A DNA stretch of 64,000 nucleotides from positions 3,216,743-3,280,742 of the forward strand of contig NC_030993.1 in the NCBI RefSeq assembly GCF_000149955.1. Direction: 5' to 3'. Under the pieces are notes generated by a model. That model made no database searches. It saw only the letters and a program-made list of their open reading frames with translations, and was not told the origin of the DNA. Source of the DNA: Fusarium oxysporum f. sp. lycopersici 4287. Lineage: Eukaryota; Ascomycota; Sordariomycetes; Hypocreales; Nectriaceae. Position 1 is the stretch's first letter. Every line of letters begins with the position of its first letter. Both the position numbers and the translations under genes were made by a program. Positions 21,940-34,917 of this stretch are shown piece after piece.

Positions 21940-22452
21940 TTTTATACTTCTATAATGCCATACATGACGGACACTCCATCTCACTTCTGGAGTCCCAGTC
22001 TAGGATATACATTCTTGCAGAGGAAAACACTCTTATTAGCCTGCCCATAAGGAGTGTAAATGAATATATAATTGATTAAAGAATTAGATATGCGTAATGC
22101 GTGTACTTTTCCACCCCTTCCATGCTATCTCTCCATTCTGTTATTACTCTTCGCTCCATCTCTTGACAAATTCTGTAAATGCATAGACGGTAACATATGT
22201 ACAGCCATGACGCCACGCTGTATTGGGACAAATAACAAAACCCCAATCACTGATAGATCCAGTAATGGCTAATATGAACTAATATATATATCCAAGAATT
22301 GGGGTAAGGGCGGCCGTTACAGGCCGACTTATATCGCTGGGTTGGCAGTCTAAGAAACAATCTTGAGTAGAGTGGTAGAAGTATGATATATGCTGTGCGT
22401 ATAGGAGTAGGTAGTGCGTGTATAGGTAGGTGTATAGGCAGTGAGGAATGGC
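21940..22452. other. Intergenic region between convergent genes
   Basis: AT-rich 3' flanks of two convergent genes, with short GTAG/TATA-type repeats near 22390-22440. No gene supported. Confidence 0.5.
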
Positions 22453-25400
22453 TTAGCGGTCCGTCGCCTCGTTCCAGTCACCCATCTCTGGCATGCCGTA
22501 GGGATTCCACTCTTGTCCAGGATAACTAGTCGCGCTCATCTGAGGAGGAACCTCTCCATCTGAGTCAGCATTGGGATCGTAGTGAATCTTCTCTTCTTGT
22601 GAATCAATTCGCAATGTGCGCTTCCGGGCATCCTCGGTATCCTCGAGTTCGGCGTGGAACGATAGGCCTCCCCTGCTCTTTGGCTCGGGAGGGCCGAGAT
22701 CACTACCACCTGAGGGGGATTGCCTCGTAGAATTGGGGCTGACACTGCCCGGTGCACCAGATGGGGGACTGAGCGAGACGCCCTGAGACTCCTCTGCCTT
22801 AGGTGAGAATCGCGAACTGGCACCTGGCGCAGTATGACCTCCCATGAAATCGCCTCCAACAAGCACAGGCATGGGAAGACTAGGAGCTCGGGACTTTGAG
22901 CTACCGTTCTGCTCTGTGCCTATTCTCGGGGAAACGTGTTGCGCTGACGGAGGATTGCCGCCGACTCTAGGACTTCTGCTAGTTCTGCCACTATGAGGAC
23001 TGCCGCTGTTGAAACTCTGCATATTGGGGGTTCCCTGATGAGTTGCATTGGGGTCATTTCGAGGAGCGGCATCTGAGTGCTCACGCTCTCCCTCCGGAGT
23101 GTGGTCGTGTTCAGGGTTGGCAGCAACCATAGCTTGCAGATTCAACAGTGAAGGACGAGGCGACGGGGCGTGAACTGGTGTAGGAGAGTGAACCTGAGTA
23201 GGCGTCGAGACATGGACAGGGGGCGATTCCTCTCCATGAACATTTTGTCCTGTCGGGAACCCATATTGCGGGCTTTGAGGCTGCGACGAGAACTGAGAAT
23301 GCTGAGGACTTCTATATGACGAGGGCGTATTTGGGCTTTGACCAATTGTTCCGCCGTGCCATTGGCCAGGATAAGAAGCCTGTCTTTGTTGAGGTGGTGG
23401 GAATTGTCCGGCAGGGGAAGGCACCTGAGGCTGCCATTGACCCGGGGGCTGAGGAGGAGATTGGAATTGTCCCTGTTGCTGTGCGGGAGACTGGAAGCGA
23501 CCTTGCTGCTGCATGGGGGATGTGAATTGGCCTTGTTGCATAGGCGGAGACACGAACTGGCCTTGCGGTTGAGGAGGTGATTGGAAGTGACCTTGCTGTT
23601 GGACGGGAGACTGGAATTGACCATGGGGCTGCGGCGGAGAATGGTATTGAGCCTGTGGCGACTGTGTCGGCGGGAACTGGCCCTGCATCTGAGGAGGAGA
23701 CTGATACGGGTGGCCAGGCTGTGGCTGGCTCATACCCTGGGAACCTGAAGCGAAAGCCCCCGAAGGGCTTCGGAACTCTTGCTGTGGCATAATTGGGCTG
23801 GTAAACATTGATGAGTAACGCTTGGTCTGCGCTTGTCCCATACTCTGGTTGCTGAACTGAGATGACGGGCGAGCAGTTGGCACTTGTCCGAAAGGTTGGC
23901 CGCTGGCCTTCGAGGATGGACGTGGAGACTGGGTCTGTCCATGCGGAACTTGGCCAGCAAATTGCTGCTGGGGCTGCTGAGGAATTTGGGGCTGTTGAGG
24001 TCGCGGAGCTTGCTGGGCTTGTTGAGGCTGCTGTTGTCGCTGCACAGGCCGCATCTCATGGTTCTGATAAGCCTGCAGATCGGGAATGACCATTGACTGC
24101 CGATTCTCCTTGGAACCTCGTTTAAATGCCCCAAGGATCTTGCTTGCAGTCAGCTTGTCGTTCTCGCCCTTTCCTTGACTCGCTGCTGGCTTGTTTGAGA
24201 CCTGTGCCGACATGCGATTCCTCAAACCCTTCCACTTCGAAGCTCCCGGACTTGCCTGGCGAGCTGGGTGATTGGCAATCTGGGGTTGCTGGAGAGCACC
24301 CGAGCCGTCCTTTGGAGGGACTGGAGGGCCTGAATCAGAGTGCTGCATCTGCGTAGGTGGACGGCCAGGAGAAGTGGCTTGCGGGTGAGAGCCTGGCATA
24401 GGCTGACCAGCAGATGGCTGGCGGAGATTGGGCTCGTACTGTTGACCCGGAGTAATCTGGTAGCCACCATGTTGAGGGTTCATCTGAGGGTGTGCCTGTT
24501 GCTGGAATCCAGAAGGAAACTGCTCTTGTTGCTGTGGCGGTGACATTCCCATCCTGTTTGCAAAGGTCTGCTGTTGTGGAGAAGTAGACACTGCAGATAC
24601 AACAGGCGTGTCAGGCTGTGAAAGCTGGGAGGACTGTCGTCTTCCAGCAGCCAAAGTAGTAGTATTCAGACGAGGACTCTGAGTAGCCATCGACGATACA
24701 GACGGCGGGCCAGTCTTGGACATTTGCGACACTGGAGACAAGGGCATGTCATTATCTGATGCACCATGACTAGCCCTATTCTCATGCCTGAAGGACATGT
24801 TTGGTGAGTCTGTGACTGGTCGTTGGATCCGAGTTCCCTCCTGCTTTGCATGCGCGAGCTTGTCAAGCGACTGCGACGATTGTGACGCATGGTGTGCCCA
24901 TTGTTCGCGAACCAGCTGCTGATATTGAGACCCGGTTCTGAAAGAAGGCCTGTGGCCTGTTGTCTGGACGATACCGTAAACCTGACGCTGATGGTGTTGG
25001 AGATCGATCGCATTCTTCCAGCTCGCGCGTCCGGGAAGCTCTGTCCCACGCTGAAAGGTGTCTGTGGAGTCCCATGGCGGCTGAAATCAGTCACTGATCC
25101 AATAGGAGGAGTTCCTGCTGGTGTGGTAGAGCCAAAGCCCAGAGGTGATGGACGTGAGTTGCGGTAGGCAGCTTGAGCGTGCTGGTTATCTCTTAGCCCT
25201 CCAGATAGAGGTCGGGCAGATGACATCGGGGATTGTTCCCTAGATATCGACTGCTGGTCACCAAATTGATGAGGTCTCTGAGGTTGGGGACTAGCCAATG
25301 GCGGTGCAGGGCCTTGGGGGCTTCCAAGCTGACCCCCTGGAAGTACAGGGCTGGTCAGTTGGGGTCCCGAAGGTCTTCGCCCCTGTGTCTGCAGGGCGGG

Positions 25401-28400
25401 TGGGTGAGGGGTACCAAGCTGGGGACCAGAAGCGCGGCGATCATAAGGCTGTTGCATCTGGGGTGACGCAGCCTGCTGAGACTCCTTGCTCTTGTGGACG
25501 TGTCCCAAAAGGCCGGAGATCAGTCCAGCAGCCGAACCTCGTCTCTTACGGCGCTCGTTAGCATCAACCGGCGGTGTACCTGTTGGAGTCGGAAGAATCT
25601 GGTTGAAGGTAGGACCGGCAGTGCTACTTCGCTCAAAGCCTGGATGAACAGGGCGTTCCGGGGATACTGGTTGCTGAGCTCCCAAATGACTTGAGATCGG
25701 CCTTGAGGAGGTGGGTGTACCAGGCTTCGAGGATGTACCACTACTGGGCCGATTGAAGACATTCGTCATAGCAGCCTTGGTATTGAATGCCGAGAATCGC
25801 TTCTTTGCCGGAGGAGTAGCAGATTGGCTCATCTCGTTGGCCAAGTTCGAAGTAGCTGCGCGTGGAGGACCTGCAGGTCGATACTGACCCGCAGCAGGAT
25901 CGAAGTCAGGGTTGAGCCGAGATCCTCTTCTCTCTTCCGTCGATGTGGCGGGCCTGCTGTCATCCGGGCGTGGAGGGGGAGGCATTGAAAGCCGTTCTCG
26001 GCTCTGCTTACTCCTCAGGCCTAGCATGAAACTGGCTCTCGACTTCTTCTTGTCATGGGTTCCGTCCGTCGTCACACTTGATACGGAAGCCGCATCATGA
26101 TGGACGTCAGCGTGCGGTGGCTGAAGTTGCTGCTGTTGTTGCGGAGGATGGAACTGCTGACCGTGGTGATCCACAGGCGTGCTTCGTCGCTCAGTCGAGC
26201 TCTTCCTGAAACGATGGCCAATGTCCTTCAATAATGCCGAGGCCTTTTTAGAACGTCCCCGGTCTTCATTAGTAGTGTCGCCCGTCCCTGTTCTGGTGAT
26301 GCCCTCCTGAGAAAAGCGTCTGATGAACTGAGATCCAGGGCCAGGGTGAACTTCTTTAGAACCGCTCGGTTGTCGTTGATGACCAGGGAAGAGACCAGGG
26401 TAACGATTGGCCGATGAAGGCGGCACTTCAGAAGGCTTTTGCCGTTGATGATGCTTATTAGCTGTAGAGCTCGAAGATGGAGAAGGGGGAACATCTCCAG
26501 TTTCTTTGTTGTAGCCATAGAAAGGGTCATGTTGGGACTGCTGTGAACGTTGTGAACGCTGCGAGAGCTGTGAAAGTTGCGAGGCATTCGTGCCCGCTCG
26601 GTTTCTGTTAACCATATGAAGGGGTTCGGCCAAGTGACTTTCTTCCAACTTCCATTGGCCCGATGGTGGGACTGCCTGAGGCTTAGGAGGAACGCGGTGA
26701 AGAGGTTCAGACAAGTGGCTTTCCTCCAATTTCCAGGGACCAGACGGAGGAAGCCTCTGAACGGGGTTGCCTCCCATGAGCTGAGGCGGAAGCAAGGGTA
26801 GCGTCGGAGGCTGGTATCCTTGAGTTTGCGGTGGCATAGGCCCGGGTTGGACTGGGTGCATCTGGAATGGATGCTGTGGTCCCCTGGGAGGTGATTGCTG
26901 CAGTGAGTGGCGTGGCGATTGTTGCGGAGGGGGTGATTGAGGTTCTGATCCATCCGCATCTTTCTTGAACTTCTCTTCCATGATAGAATCTGTCCCAACC
27001 AATGTAGACCCGACCGTAACCTCAGATGTCAGTGTTCCCTGCTGACGAGCAATCTCATCGAAGTCCTCCGGCTCAGCAGAAACATGTTCAGCGATAGGCT
27101 GTGTGGTCCTTTGTTCAGTCGCTGTCGATCTCGAGTTTACGTCAAAAGTCGATCCTCTTCTGATGGGAGGTAGTCCAACAAAGGAGGAATGACGCTGAAC
27201 CATAGCTGAGGGATCGTGTGGTTGAGTCGGGGTTTGAGACTGAGGTGCATTTGCCATGGGGGCCTGTGAGATAACCGATGAATAAACAGACGTCGATTGA
27301 GGTGATGGGCCAGCAGGGTCCTCTGGAGGCACCATACGAATACCGCCGCTGGTAGGCGTAGGAGTAGCACCGCCAGACATTGGATTACTGGATGGCATTT
27401 GGGTGCTGGAACCATCCTGAGGATGGCCTTGGTTTGCAAGCATGGCTCCTGATTGCTCAGAAACTTCACCCTTGGCAAGGTCTGTTCCCTTGAAAGGATC
27501 CCAAGTAGACTCATCGATAGGAGTTGGAATGTACCATTGCGATCTATCATCATTTTCTTTACTGGCGGGAGCGGAAATAGAAGCAGAGGCAGAGGCAGAG
27601 GTAGAAGCAGAAGCAGATGGATCTTGTGAGAGCTGAGGCCCATAGCTCTCGCGTGAAGCAAGTCTCTTACCTGATTCGCCAGTCGATGGCACAGAGCCAA
27701 ACTGTAGCATGCTAGAAGATTGGGAGGACTGGGGAGCATGATACGACTGGGTCGAAGGCCTCGAGTTCACGACGTCTTTCTCGGAGGAGTCATCAGCGCG
27801 GGATCTTGTGAGACGATCTAAACCCCACGATGCGCGTCTTTCAGCTTTGAACTTTGTTTGCACCGGAGATGTTGGTTCGCCCTGTCAACCAAAGAAACAT
27901 TAATAAACACTCTTGTCACATAGCCTGATGGATGGGCAACATCATGATGGATGACAATGCGGGAGGAGAAAAGGGAACAAGCGTCGTAGAATTCCTATCT
28001 CATACACCCGTCTCATCATAAGGTAAGGCCAAGAGTGATCATCAGCCCCGAAGTGCATGACGAAAGGAGATTTAATCCAACAATAACCCTGCTCCGAGGG
28101 AGAAAAAAAAAGGAAGAAGCCCATCACAACAGGTTCTAAAAAGAGAAGCGTCAGTGAAATACCTTGTCCCCAGTTCCACGCAATTTGCTCTTTCCCTTGC
28201 TAAACAATCCCTTGCCCATCTTTCCAGCAGACTGCATGAATTCCTTGCCCTTGGTTCCAATCTGGTTGCTCGAGTTTCCGAAGCCGCTGGTGCCGGATGG
28301 CACGGATCCGCCAAGTCGAGATCGCCCTGGTGGTGGCCCTGTCGTAGGCGAGCTTGCATTAAGATACTGCTGGTAATACGGCTGTTGATTGTGAGAAAGG

Positions 28401-30833
28401 CTGGGACCTGATGCGTGTCCCTTTTGACTTGTGGGCACCCCGGCTCCGGAGAAGGAAGAAGTTCCGTTCGCGTATTCGGGATGCTCGGTCATCAGATTAG
28501 ACAACCAGTTCTCCAGACCTGACTCCCACGCTTGGTGTGTAGCCAGACCCGCTTCAAACTTGAGAGTCCTTTGAACGGGTGTTGCTAGGCTCATGATATC
28601 GCGCCATGGGGTAGTCTGAGGGAACTGACTGGGAGGAAGAGCTTTGGTCGACTTATCTGGGGTTGGCGATGCTGACGTAAGATTTGAAGGTATCTGAGTC
28701 AATGATTTATTCTCTGCAACAGATGGACGACGATTTTCAACGGTTCGAGGAGTTGCATCATCATTTTCGATAGAGACGGGAGAAGGAGGCTCCAAAGTAG
28801 CTGGCTGCTGGCTTGGCGGTAGCGTGCTGGCTTTGGAAACTTGATGAGAAATGCCACCAGAAGATGGGATGATGATTCTGGAAGTCTCGGCATTTCGAGG
28901 TGACTCTTTAGTTTGGCTGGCAACATCTAAAGCCTCGTCCTTTGGAGATTGGACTCCCGCTGGTGCTAGAGGTGAAGGAGAAGCTGGACGAGGAGCTTCG
29001 TTGTTCAAAGTACCAGACGGCGGCTCGACAGGGAGAATCTTTGGTGGGGAATCGAAACCAGCCTCCCAAGAGAATCTACGCCGTGAATCAGACTTGGGTG
29101 ACTCGGGCTGAGCGGTAGGGTGGGATTCGGTAGACACCACGATGCTAGACAGTGGTTGGACAGTTGGCTGCTGTTGCTGCTCATGCACTGGAGAGGTCTC
29201 AGTCTTGGGCTTCTCTTGGACCTCTGCTTCGATCTTCGAATCTTGCCCGGGTTTCTCGTTTGAATCGGCCCAATAGCTATCATAATCGCTAAGGGTATAG
29301 CTGCTGTTACGAGTGACACCTCGGTCACCTGGTGTCAAAGACTGAGAATTATCGGGCAGAGGTCGAGACACTGCAGAGCTTGGTGTTGGAGCAATGGGGC
29401 TAAGGGACCTCATGATTTCCTCACTCAAGACGTCACTTTCCTTAACAGGTGACGAGTTGAAAGTGTTCAAAGATCCTTGTGTCAAAGCAGAATTTGGCTC
29501 GTAGTTCGAAGGAGAGTAATCCGGTTGTCGAGGGTGCAGAGGCTCTGTGGGCGTAATCTTCGAGTCGGTGGCTGATGCAGGCTCTCTAGGTGATGGGAAG
29601 AGTCCCTTTGAGTTCGGGCTTGGTGTACGCAGAGGTGGAACAGCTCGAGGATCATTCGCAGGGGCAAGAGAGGTACTGCTGTTAGGTCCAGGAGTGCTGG
29701 TGTTGTCTTCACTTTCTCTGGGCTTCTCTTCTAAAGTTGCGAGATTTCCGGGGGTATCAGTTGCTTGACTGGGAACTGAAGGTTGGTCTTGCTTGGTCGG
29801 GTCTTGGGCAGAGGCAGGAGCGCCCGGATTGCTTCCCGAGGAGAAGAAATCAGCGCCAAATACTGACATACGCGCAACATCGGGAAGCTGCGGGCTGACA
29901 GATAATCGCTTTCGGTCTATATCTGCAGGCGAATGAATCACAGTTTCTTCCTTGTGACTAGCAGGCTCCGAAGAAGCAATGCTATCCAAAGTGGGAGGAT
30001 CGTGCAACCCCTGAGATCCTAAACCAAGCTCCTCACGCTTGGCAAGAATGGCATCAAAAGTTGGCTGCTTCTGGACCTTATCAATCGCTGGGCCATCTCC
30101 TCGACCGTGTCCTGGCTGGTTCGGTTCATTGATGGGGGGTGTAGAGCGATCATCGGGTCTGGGTGCAATATTCTCTGCGATGGACAACGGTGACCCGCCC
30201 AACTTACGCTCATCATCTATATGGCGGAAATCGGGTCGGATTGAAGGCGAAGCACGAGCAGCGGAACTTGCGGTGCTCTGCGGGGTAGAGGATCGTACGT
30301 CGGGCTGTTGATGATAACTGGGCGCTTTCGAAGATCCAGCGCCTGAAGACAAAGGAGCAGGTGATCCGGTTCGTCCTGTAACCGGCGACGAAACATTATG
30401 GGATTGTTCTGGGTGGTCTGGGTTGGGCACATCCGGATGGTTTGTCTGAAGCTGTAGCGAAGGCGCGTTGCTTGAGCTGCGAGAACTGGAAGCGACAGCG
30501 GCAGCCAATCTTGGGGAGGGTCCAAATGATTCGGTTCGTTGTCCGACCGGTCGGAGACCTGTTGTTACTCGAGGAACCGGGGGAGGCGGCGGCGGCTCGT
30601 CATCCTCGAACTCGTCGGCGCCCCAGTCGTCACCATCGTAATTCTGAGTCGGCGCTTGGACCCATTTCCTCGTCTTCGTACGGTTGACGTTGACCTGATA
30701 TCCTCCAGGCGTTTGTGGAGATCTAGAAGCGATTGCGGATTAACGGTGAGAAACTTTAGATATTTGCGAAGGATAATTACAATGGAGATTGCGACTGCCC
30801 TTGCGCATAAGGGTTATTATATGTCCCATCCAT
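22453..30833 (-). CDS. Giant intrinsically disordered Pro/Ser/Gln-rich protein, about 2,665 residues
   Basis: Four exons: 30781-30833, 28163-30722, 24982-27881 and 22453-24937. Introns are 58, 281 and 44 nt, all GT-AG, with total length divisible by three. Exon 1 encodes MDGTYNNPYAQGQSQSPL. A conserved-looking acidic/aromatic patch follows (W38, then NYDGDDWGADEFEDDEP at about residues 45-61) and a PPPPPP tract, a possible SH3 ligand. The rest is low complexity: SP/TP-rich, with a basic GKGLFSKGKSKLRGTGDK element near residue 860, ASAS tracts, and a decapeptide repeat near the C-terminus. The third intron (24938-24981, GTTTAC donor) is the weakest junction. Without it the frame breaks, while with it TGSQYQQLVREQWAHH and the last exon join smoothly. 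No catalytic domain is recognised. It might be a scaffold of polarity, endocytosis or septum sites (inference only). Confidence 0.72.
23437..23700 (-). repeat. 30-nt coding minisatellite (decapeptide repeat)
   Basis: About eight to nine imperfect tandem units of 30 nt inside the last exon of the giant gene. They encode a decapeptide of the form G-[QHR]-[FY]-[QVTH]-SP-[PVMA]-[QM]-[PQ]-[QPH], for example GQFVSPPMQQ, GQFTSPMQQQ and GRFQSPAQQQ. Units differ mostly at codon third positions and in the Pro/Gln choice. Such tracts commonly vary in copy number between strains. Confidence 0.85.
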
Positions 30834-33801
30834 GTCGTGTTTGGGGATTTTAGCCAAACTCGACTATCGAAGCATTCTTGGACGACCTCGTGATGCTTGA
30901 TGGAAATCCAGCGGTCGGCGGCGTTGGCAACAGTTGAACTGGGAGGACGTGGCAATAGGATTAGGTGTACTGGGCTATTTATCGGGTTCGGCGATGATGA
31001 TCGGCGGCGGAGAAAGTAATGCGTCGGTAGGTGACGGACGGTTGGTCAAGGTTGACAAAGAGCTTAAAATACAAGGTCTGCAAGCCAAGAAACACAAACA
31101 ACAAAAAGAGTCAATACAACAAGAAGAAGAATGAGATCAAGGTAGCAGAACAAAGAAGGCTATGGCAAAACAGTAGATGCCAACGACAACTTGTGAATGA
31201 TGGCGACAAGATGGTGATAGAAACAAGGAGGCGGAGTTACGTTTCTGGTGGTGGTCGGGAGCGAGCGCGAATGCGAGTGGATGGTTGAATGAATGGTGCG
31301 GTCAGGCACTTTTGTCACCTTTGGCTTAGTGCTATGCTGCCCGGCGCTGTGGTAGCTCGTTGGAGATTGGATGACGGAGGTGGATGGGGCACTTCAGGCG
31401 GTTGCAGTTCTAAAGACTGGGGGCGGCGGACAACTTGAACCACTAATAAAGGAAGACAAGGAGTCGAATACACAGGAGCATCAAGATACCCCAGTTTGCC
31501 CAGCCTCGTTGAAACCCAAGAAATAGAAGATCACTGCGAGGATTACATACTACGACCGTGATTTTTTATGGCAGCCGTTATCATACAGGGGACGACTAGT
31601 CTACCTAGAAACGACAAAAAAAGAAACCAAAATGGGTCGATCGATGGAATGAAATTATCAGCGGAGTCAACCCAACATTAGAATGATTAGATCTTTATTA
31701 TTAGGTCCTCACTGGCACGAATTTACGAGATCGTCTGCTAGCTTAGGTGGACTCCCGTCACTTCGCGTTAGTGCACGGAATGGACGTTTATAGAGCAAGT
31801 AATTAAAATCCACGTTGATAATTATCCCAATTATCCTTAGAGACATGGATCAAGAACTGGCCATTGCTATTTTTGACATATCCTTGTCTTTCATCCTGGG
31901 GAAACGGTTTATTATTGTTCTACGCCTCGGGATATAAGACAAAGAAGAAAATAACTTCAAGTCTACCGAGTCAAGATACCCGTGAGCTCGCGTGTCCTTC
32001 TGTGTTAAGCCCCCTCCAATGTTGCACATAAGGTACTGTAATTATTCTTGGAGCCTTGGAGATTGATCACCTGAATTACGGCCGTTGAAGAGTTTACTGT
32101 TTAGTCAGGGGGGCTTAGTGCCTCGGTCCTCGTCACCTACCCACTAGCATGAACCCTTTTGACACCTCGTGATAACTTTACCTTTACGGCACTGGCCTCA
32201 ACATCAACATCACGAACTACGAACCCTCTGCATAACAGGTGGCTTTCTTGGCCCCTTATATCTCCTCATTGGTGTATCATGTATGCGAGTTTTACACAGC
32301 ATTCAACGCAAATGTCACACGTAGACACGGATTCCCAAGTTACACATGCACACGTGCGACCATGGATGGGAATAAAAAGACAGCAACACCTTTATTAACT
32401 TGCTTTTGATAGGACAGGTGACGTCGACTATGACACGTCTTTTAGGATACCAGGATTTCGAGTGCCAACCATCAAACGGCTGTGAGTTGCTGACCTAACC
32501 ACTAATTCTTCCAGTGGCCGTCCTGAAGTCTGTGCAGTGTTGCAGATTTCTAGTTGATGGCATGGAAGCTGTCAGTTAGTTATTGCGTGTCTAGCAAAGA
32601 ATGGCAGAATGGTAACAGGTAAGGGGTTCAATGCCGTCATTCCCGCTCACCCTAGGCTCCACTTGATTGCAGAATAAGATGATTGGATTTGATATACGAG
32701 GTAAAGTTCAGACTTTGGAGCTATGAAGAAGCTACGAACATAGAATTTCGATACGAAGAAATGGTATTGATTGTAGGGAGGCTTGGTGGTGGTCTTTACG
32801 AGCTGGTAGCAGAGGCTTCTAATGAGAGTATGCAGTTATCGTGTAGATCACTAAGATGATTGAACGATGAAGAACCCCTTACTATGAGTTTAACACTTTG
32901 CTACATATACCAAGCATCTCGAATACTAAATAGACTAATAAGGTGTATATAGTCTTTATGGCAAATCTCGTGATTAACTCACGATACGCAAACTTCAACC
33001 CTCCATGAAGACATACAGGCTATGATTGTGATAGCACTTTTCAGTCTCAGCAGAAGTACATGTTCAAAGCATATCCATACTTATCGATTATAAAATACTT
33101 CATTACCTACTCGCGTCAATATATCCTTCGCTGATGCTGTAGCTAACTGATCTTCTCAAAGTTCAACTTCAAACTCAGCCACATATAAAGCCACACATCT
33201 AATAACAGTCTGGCCAGCACTAATATAACAGCCAGCGTGGCGGATCACACTCACTGACTGAACCTACCCCTGCCCCTCGACCAGACTGGACCAGTCTGGA
33301 ACAAGCCAACGACACGTTCCCCAATCTCCTTTCAGACGCAACGACAACCAATTCAAATCAAACCTCATTTGTCTCTGGCATTCTTTGTTGCGCATCTACC
33401 GTTTAACTTAGCTCTCTCTAGCCTTTTTCTCCATTTAGTACCACTCCGAGGCTTCGCGACACTTTAATTCTCTCTTACACATCGCACTCTCGACCAACTT
33501 CTTCGATTCGAATCGCCAAAAAGTACTCCTTTCTAATTATCCTGCTATTCGTTCGTCCGCGTCACCCCTCGACGTTCCGTTTCGCCTGCGCTGCCAACCG
33601 AGACCTGATCCGGACCCTTCCACATCGACGTTCGACATTCGCAACTCGACACATCTCCAGTGAAACACAAGTCGCATAGGTGGCATATTTATCGCTGCTA
33701 TCTATCACATCGATCCCCCGACTCTTTTCGAGACACGAAGCCGCGCTGGCCGCAGTCTGACATCTCGGCTTTTATCCTTAACCCCTCTTAATTTGGCCAC
33801 C
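30834..33801. other. 3-kb divergent intergenic region, giant gene / SED5
   Basis: No supported gene in nearly 3 kb between two outward-facing starts. The left end is the giant gene's promoter. From about 33240 the plus strand becomes C/T-rich up to the SED5 start, as in highly expressed fungal leaders. No tRNA or repeat seen. Confidence 0.5.
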
Positions 33802-34917
33802 ATGGCTGTCGCATCTATTCAAGACCGAACCTCTGAGTTCAAGTCGGTACTCGCCCAGGCACAGCGAAAACAATCTTCCTCAAAAGTCAGCTCTCAGCGC
33901 CGGTCTCTATTGACTGATGCGCAAAAAGATGCCGCCAACGGCCATGCTGGAGGTCCCCCAAGACGATCCGAGTTCGCCCGGAAGGCTGCTGAAATTGGAC
34001 GTGGCATCTCTGCGACTATGGGCAAGTTGGAAAAGCTAGCTCAATGTGAGTACTATCTGCCAATCTCGGCGACGCGAATGCCCGGCGTAGTTCATAGTTC
34101 TAACCTCAAGAAATAGTGGCGAAGCGACGAACACTTTTCGACGACCGTCCTGTGGAAATCAACGAGCTTACTTTCGTCATCAAGCAAGATCTCTCGTCTC
34201 TGAACCAGCAAATTGGAGCTCTTCAAACACTCACCAAGCAACAACACCCCAAGGCCGATCAGGAGGGCGAGCACAACAAGAACGTTGTCTACCTACTACA
34301 GGGCAAGCTCACTGACGTCTCGGTCAACTTCAAGGAAGTTCTCGAGGCCAGAACCAAGAACATCCAGGCATCGCGATCAAGAACAGAGAACTTCATCTCC
34401 TCCGTGTCGCAACATGCTCAACCATCAATTCAACAGTCGGCTTCTCCTCTCTACGGAACACCAGCTCGCAACTCACCCGCACCAGGAGCCCAAGATACCC
34501 TGTCTCTCAACCCCGTTGGCGATCAACAGCTGCTGATGATGGAAGAGGCACAGCCCTCCAACACATATATCCAACAACGAGGCGAAGCGATTGAAGCTAT
34601 CGAGAAGACCATTGGCGAGCTTGGCAGCATTTTTGGACAACTAGCTACCATGGTTTCGGAACAAAGCGAGATGATCCAGCGCATTGACGCCAACACAGAA
34701 GATGTGGTCGATAATGTTGAAGGAGCACAGCGAGAGCTTCTCAAGTACTGGAACCGAGTATCAAGCAACAGGATGTTGATTGCCAAGATGTTTGGAACGC
34801 TAATGATTTTCTTCCTGTAAGTTCACCTTTTGCCTCCAGGACACCAGCAAGGCTACATTCAAGGATATCCAGTAGTTACTAACAAAATTTAGGATCTGGG
34901 TTCTTGTTTCGGGCTAA
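33802..34917 (+). CDS. SED5: Syntaxin-5/Sed5-type Golgi t-SNARE
   Basis: Three exons, 33802-34045, 34117-34816 and 34893-34917, give 322 residues. The start at 33802 has a strong context (GCCACCATGG). MAVASIQDRTSEFKSVLAQ is the N-terminal peptide by which Sed5/syntaxin 5 binds the SM protein Sly1. Next come the Habc helices (EIGRGISATMGKLEKLAQ, spliced to LAKRRTLFDDRPVEINELT, a Sed5 hallmark). A linker rich in Ser/Pro leads to the SNARE motif, from about RGEAIEAIEKTIGELGSIFG to VEGAQRELLKYWNRVSSNR, with the zero-layer Gln in the expected Qa position. The C-terminal membrane anchor (MLIAKMFGTLMIFFLIWVLV) is completed by a last exon of only 25 nt. Role: vesicle fusion at the ER-Golgi and intra-Golgi steps. 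Confidence 0.93.

Noticed and set aside
27576..27620. Ala-Ser tract as a mobile element or microsatellite gene
   Set aside because: It is in-frame coding low complexity inside the giant gene.
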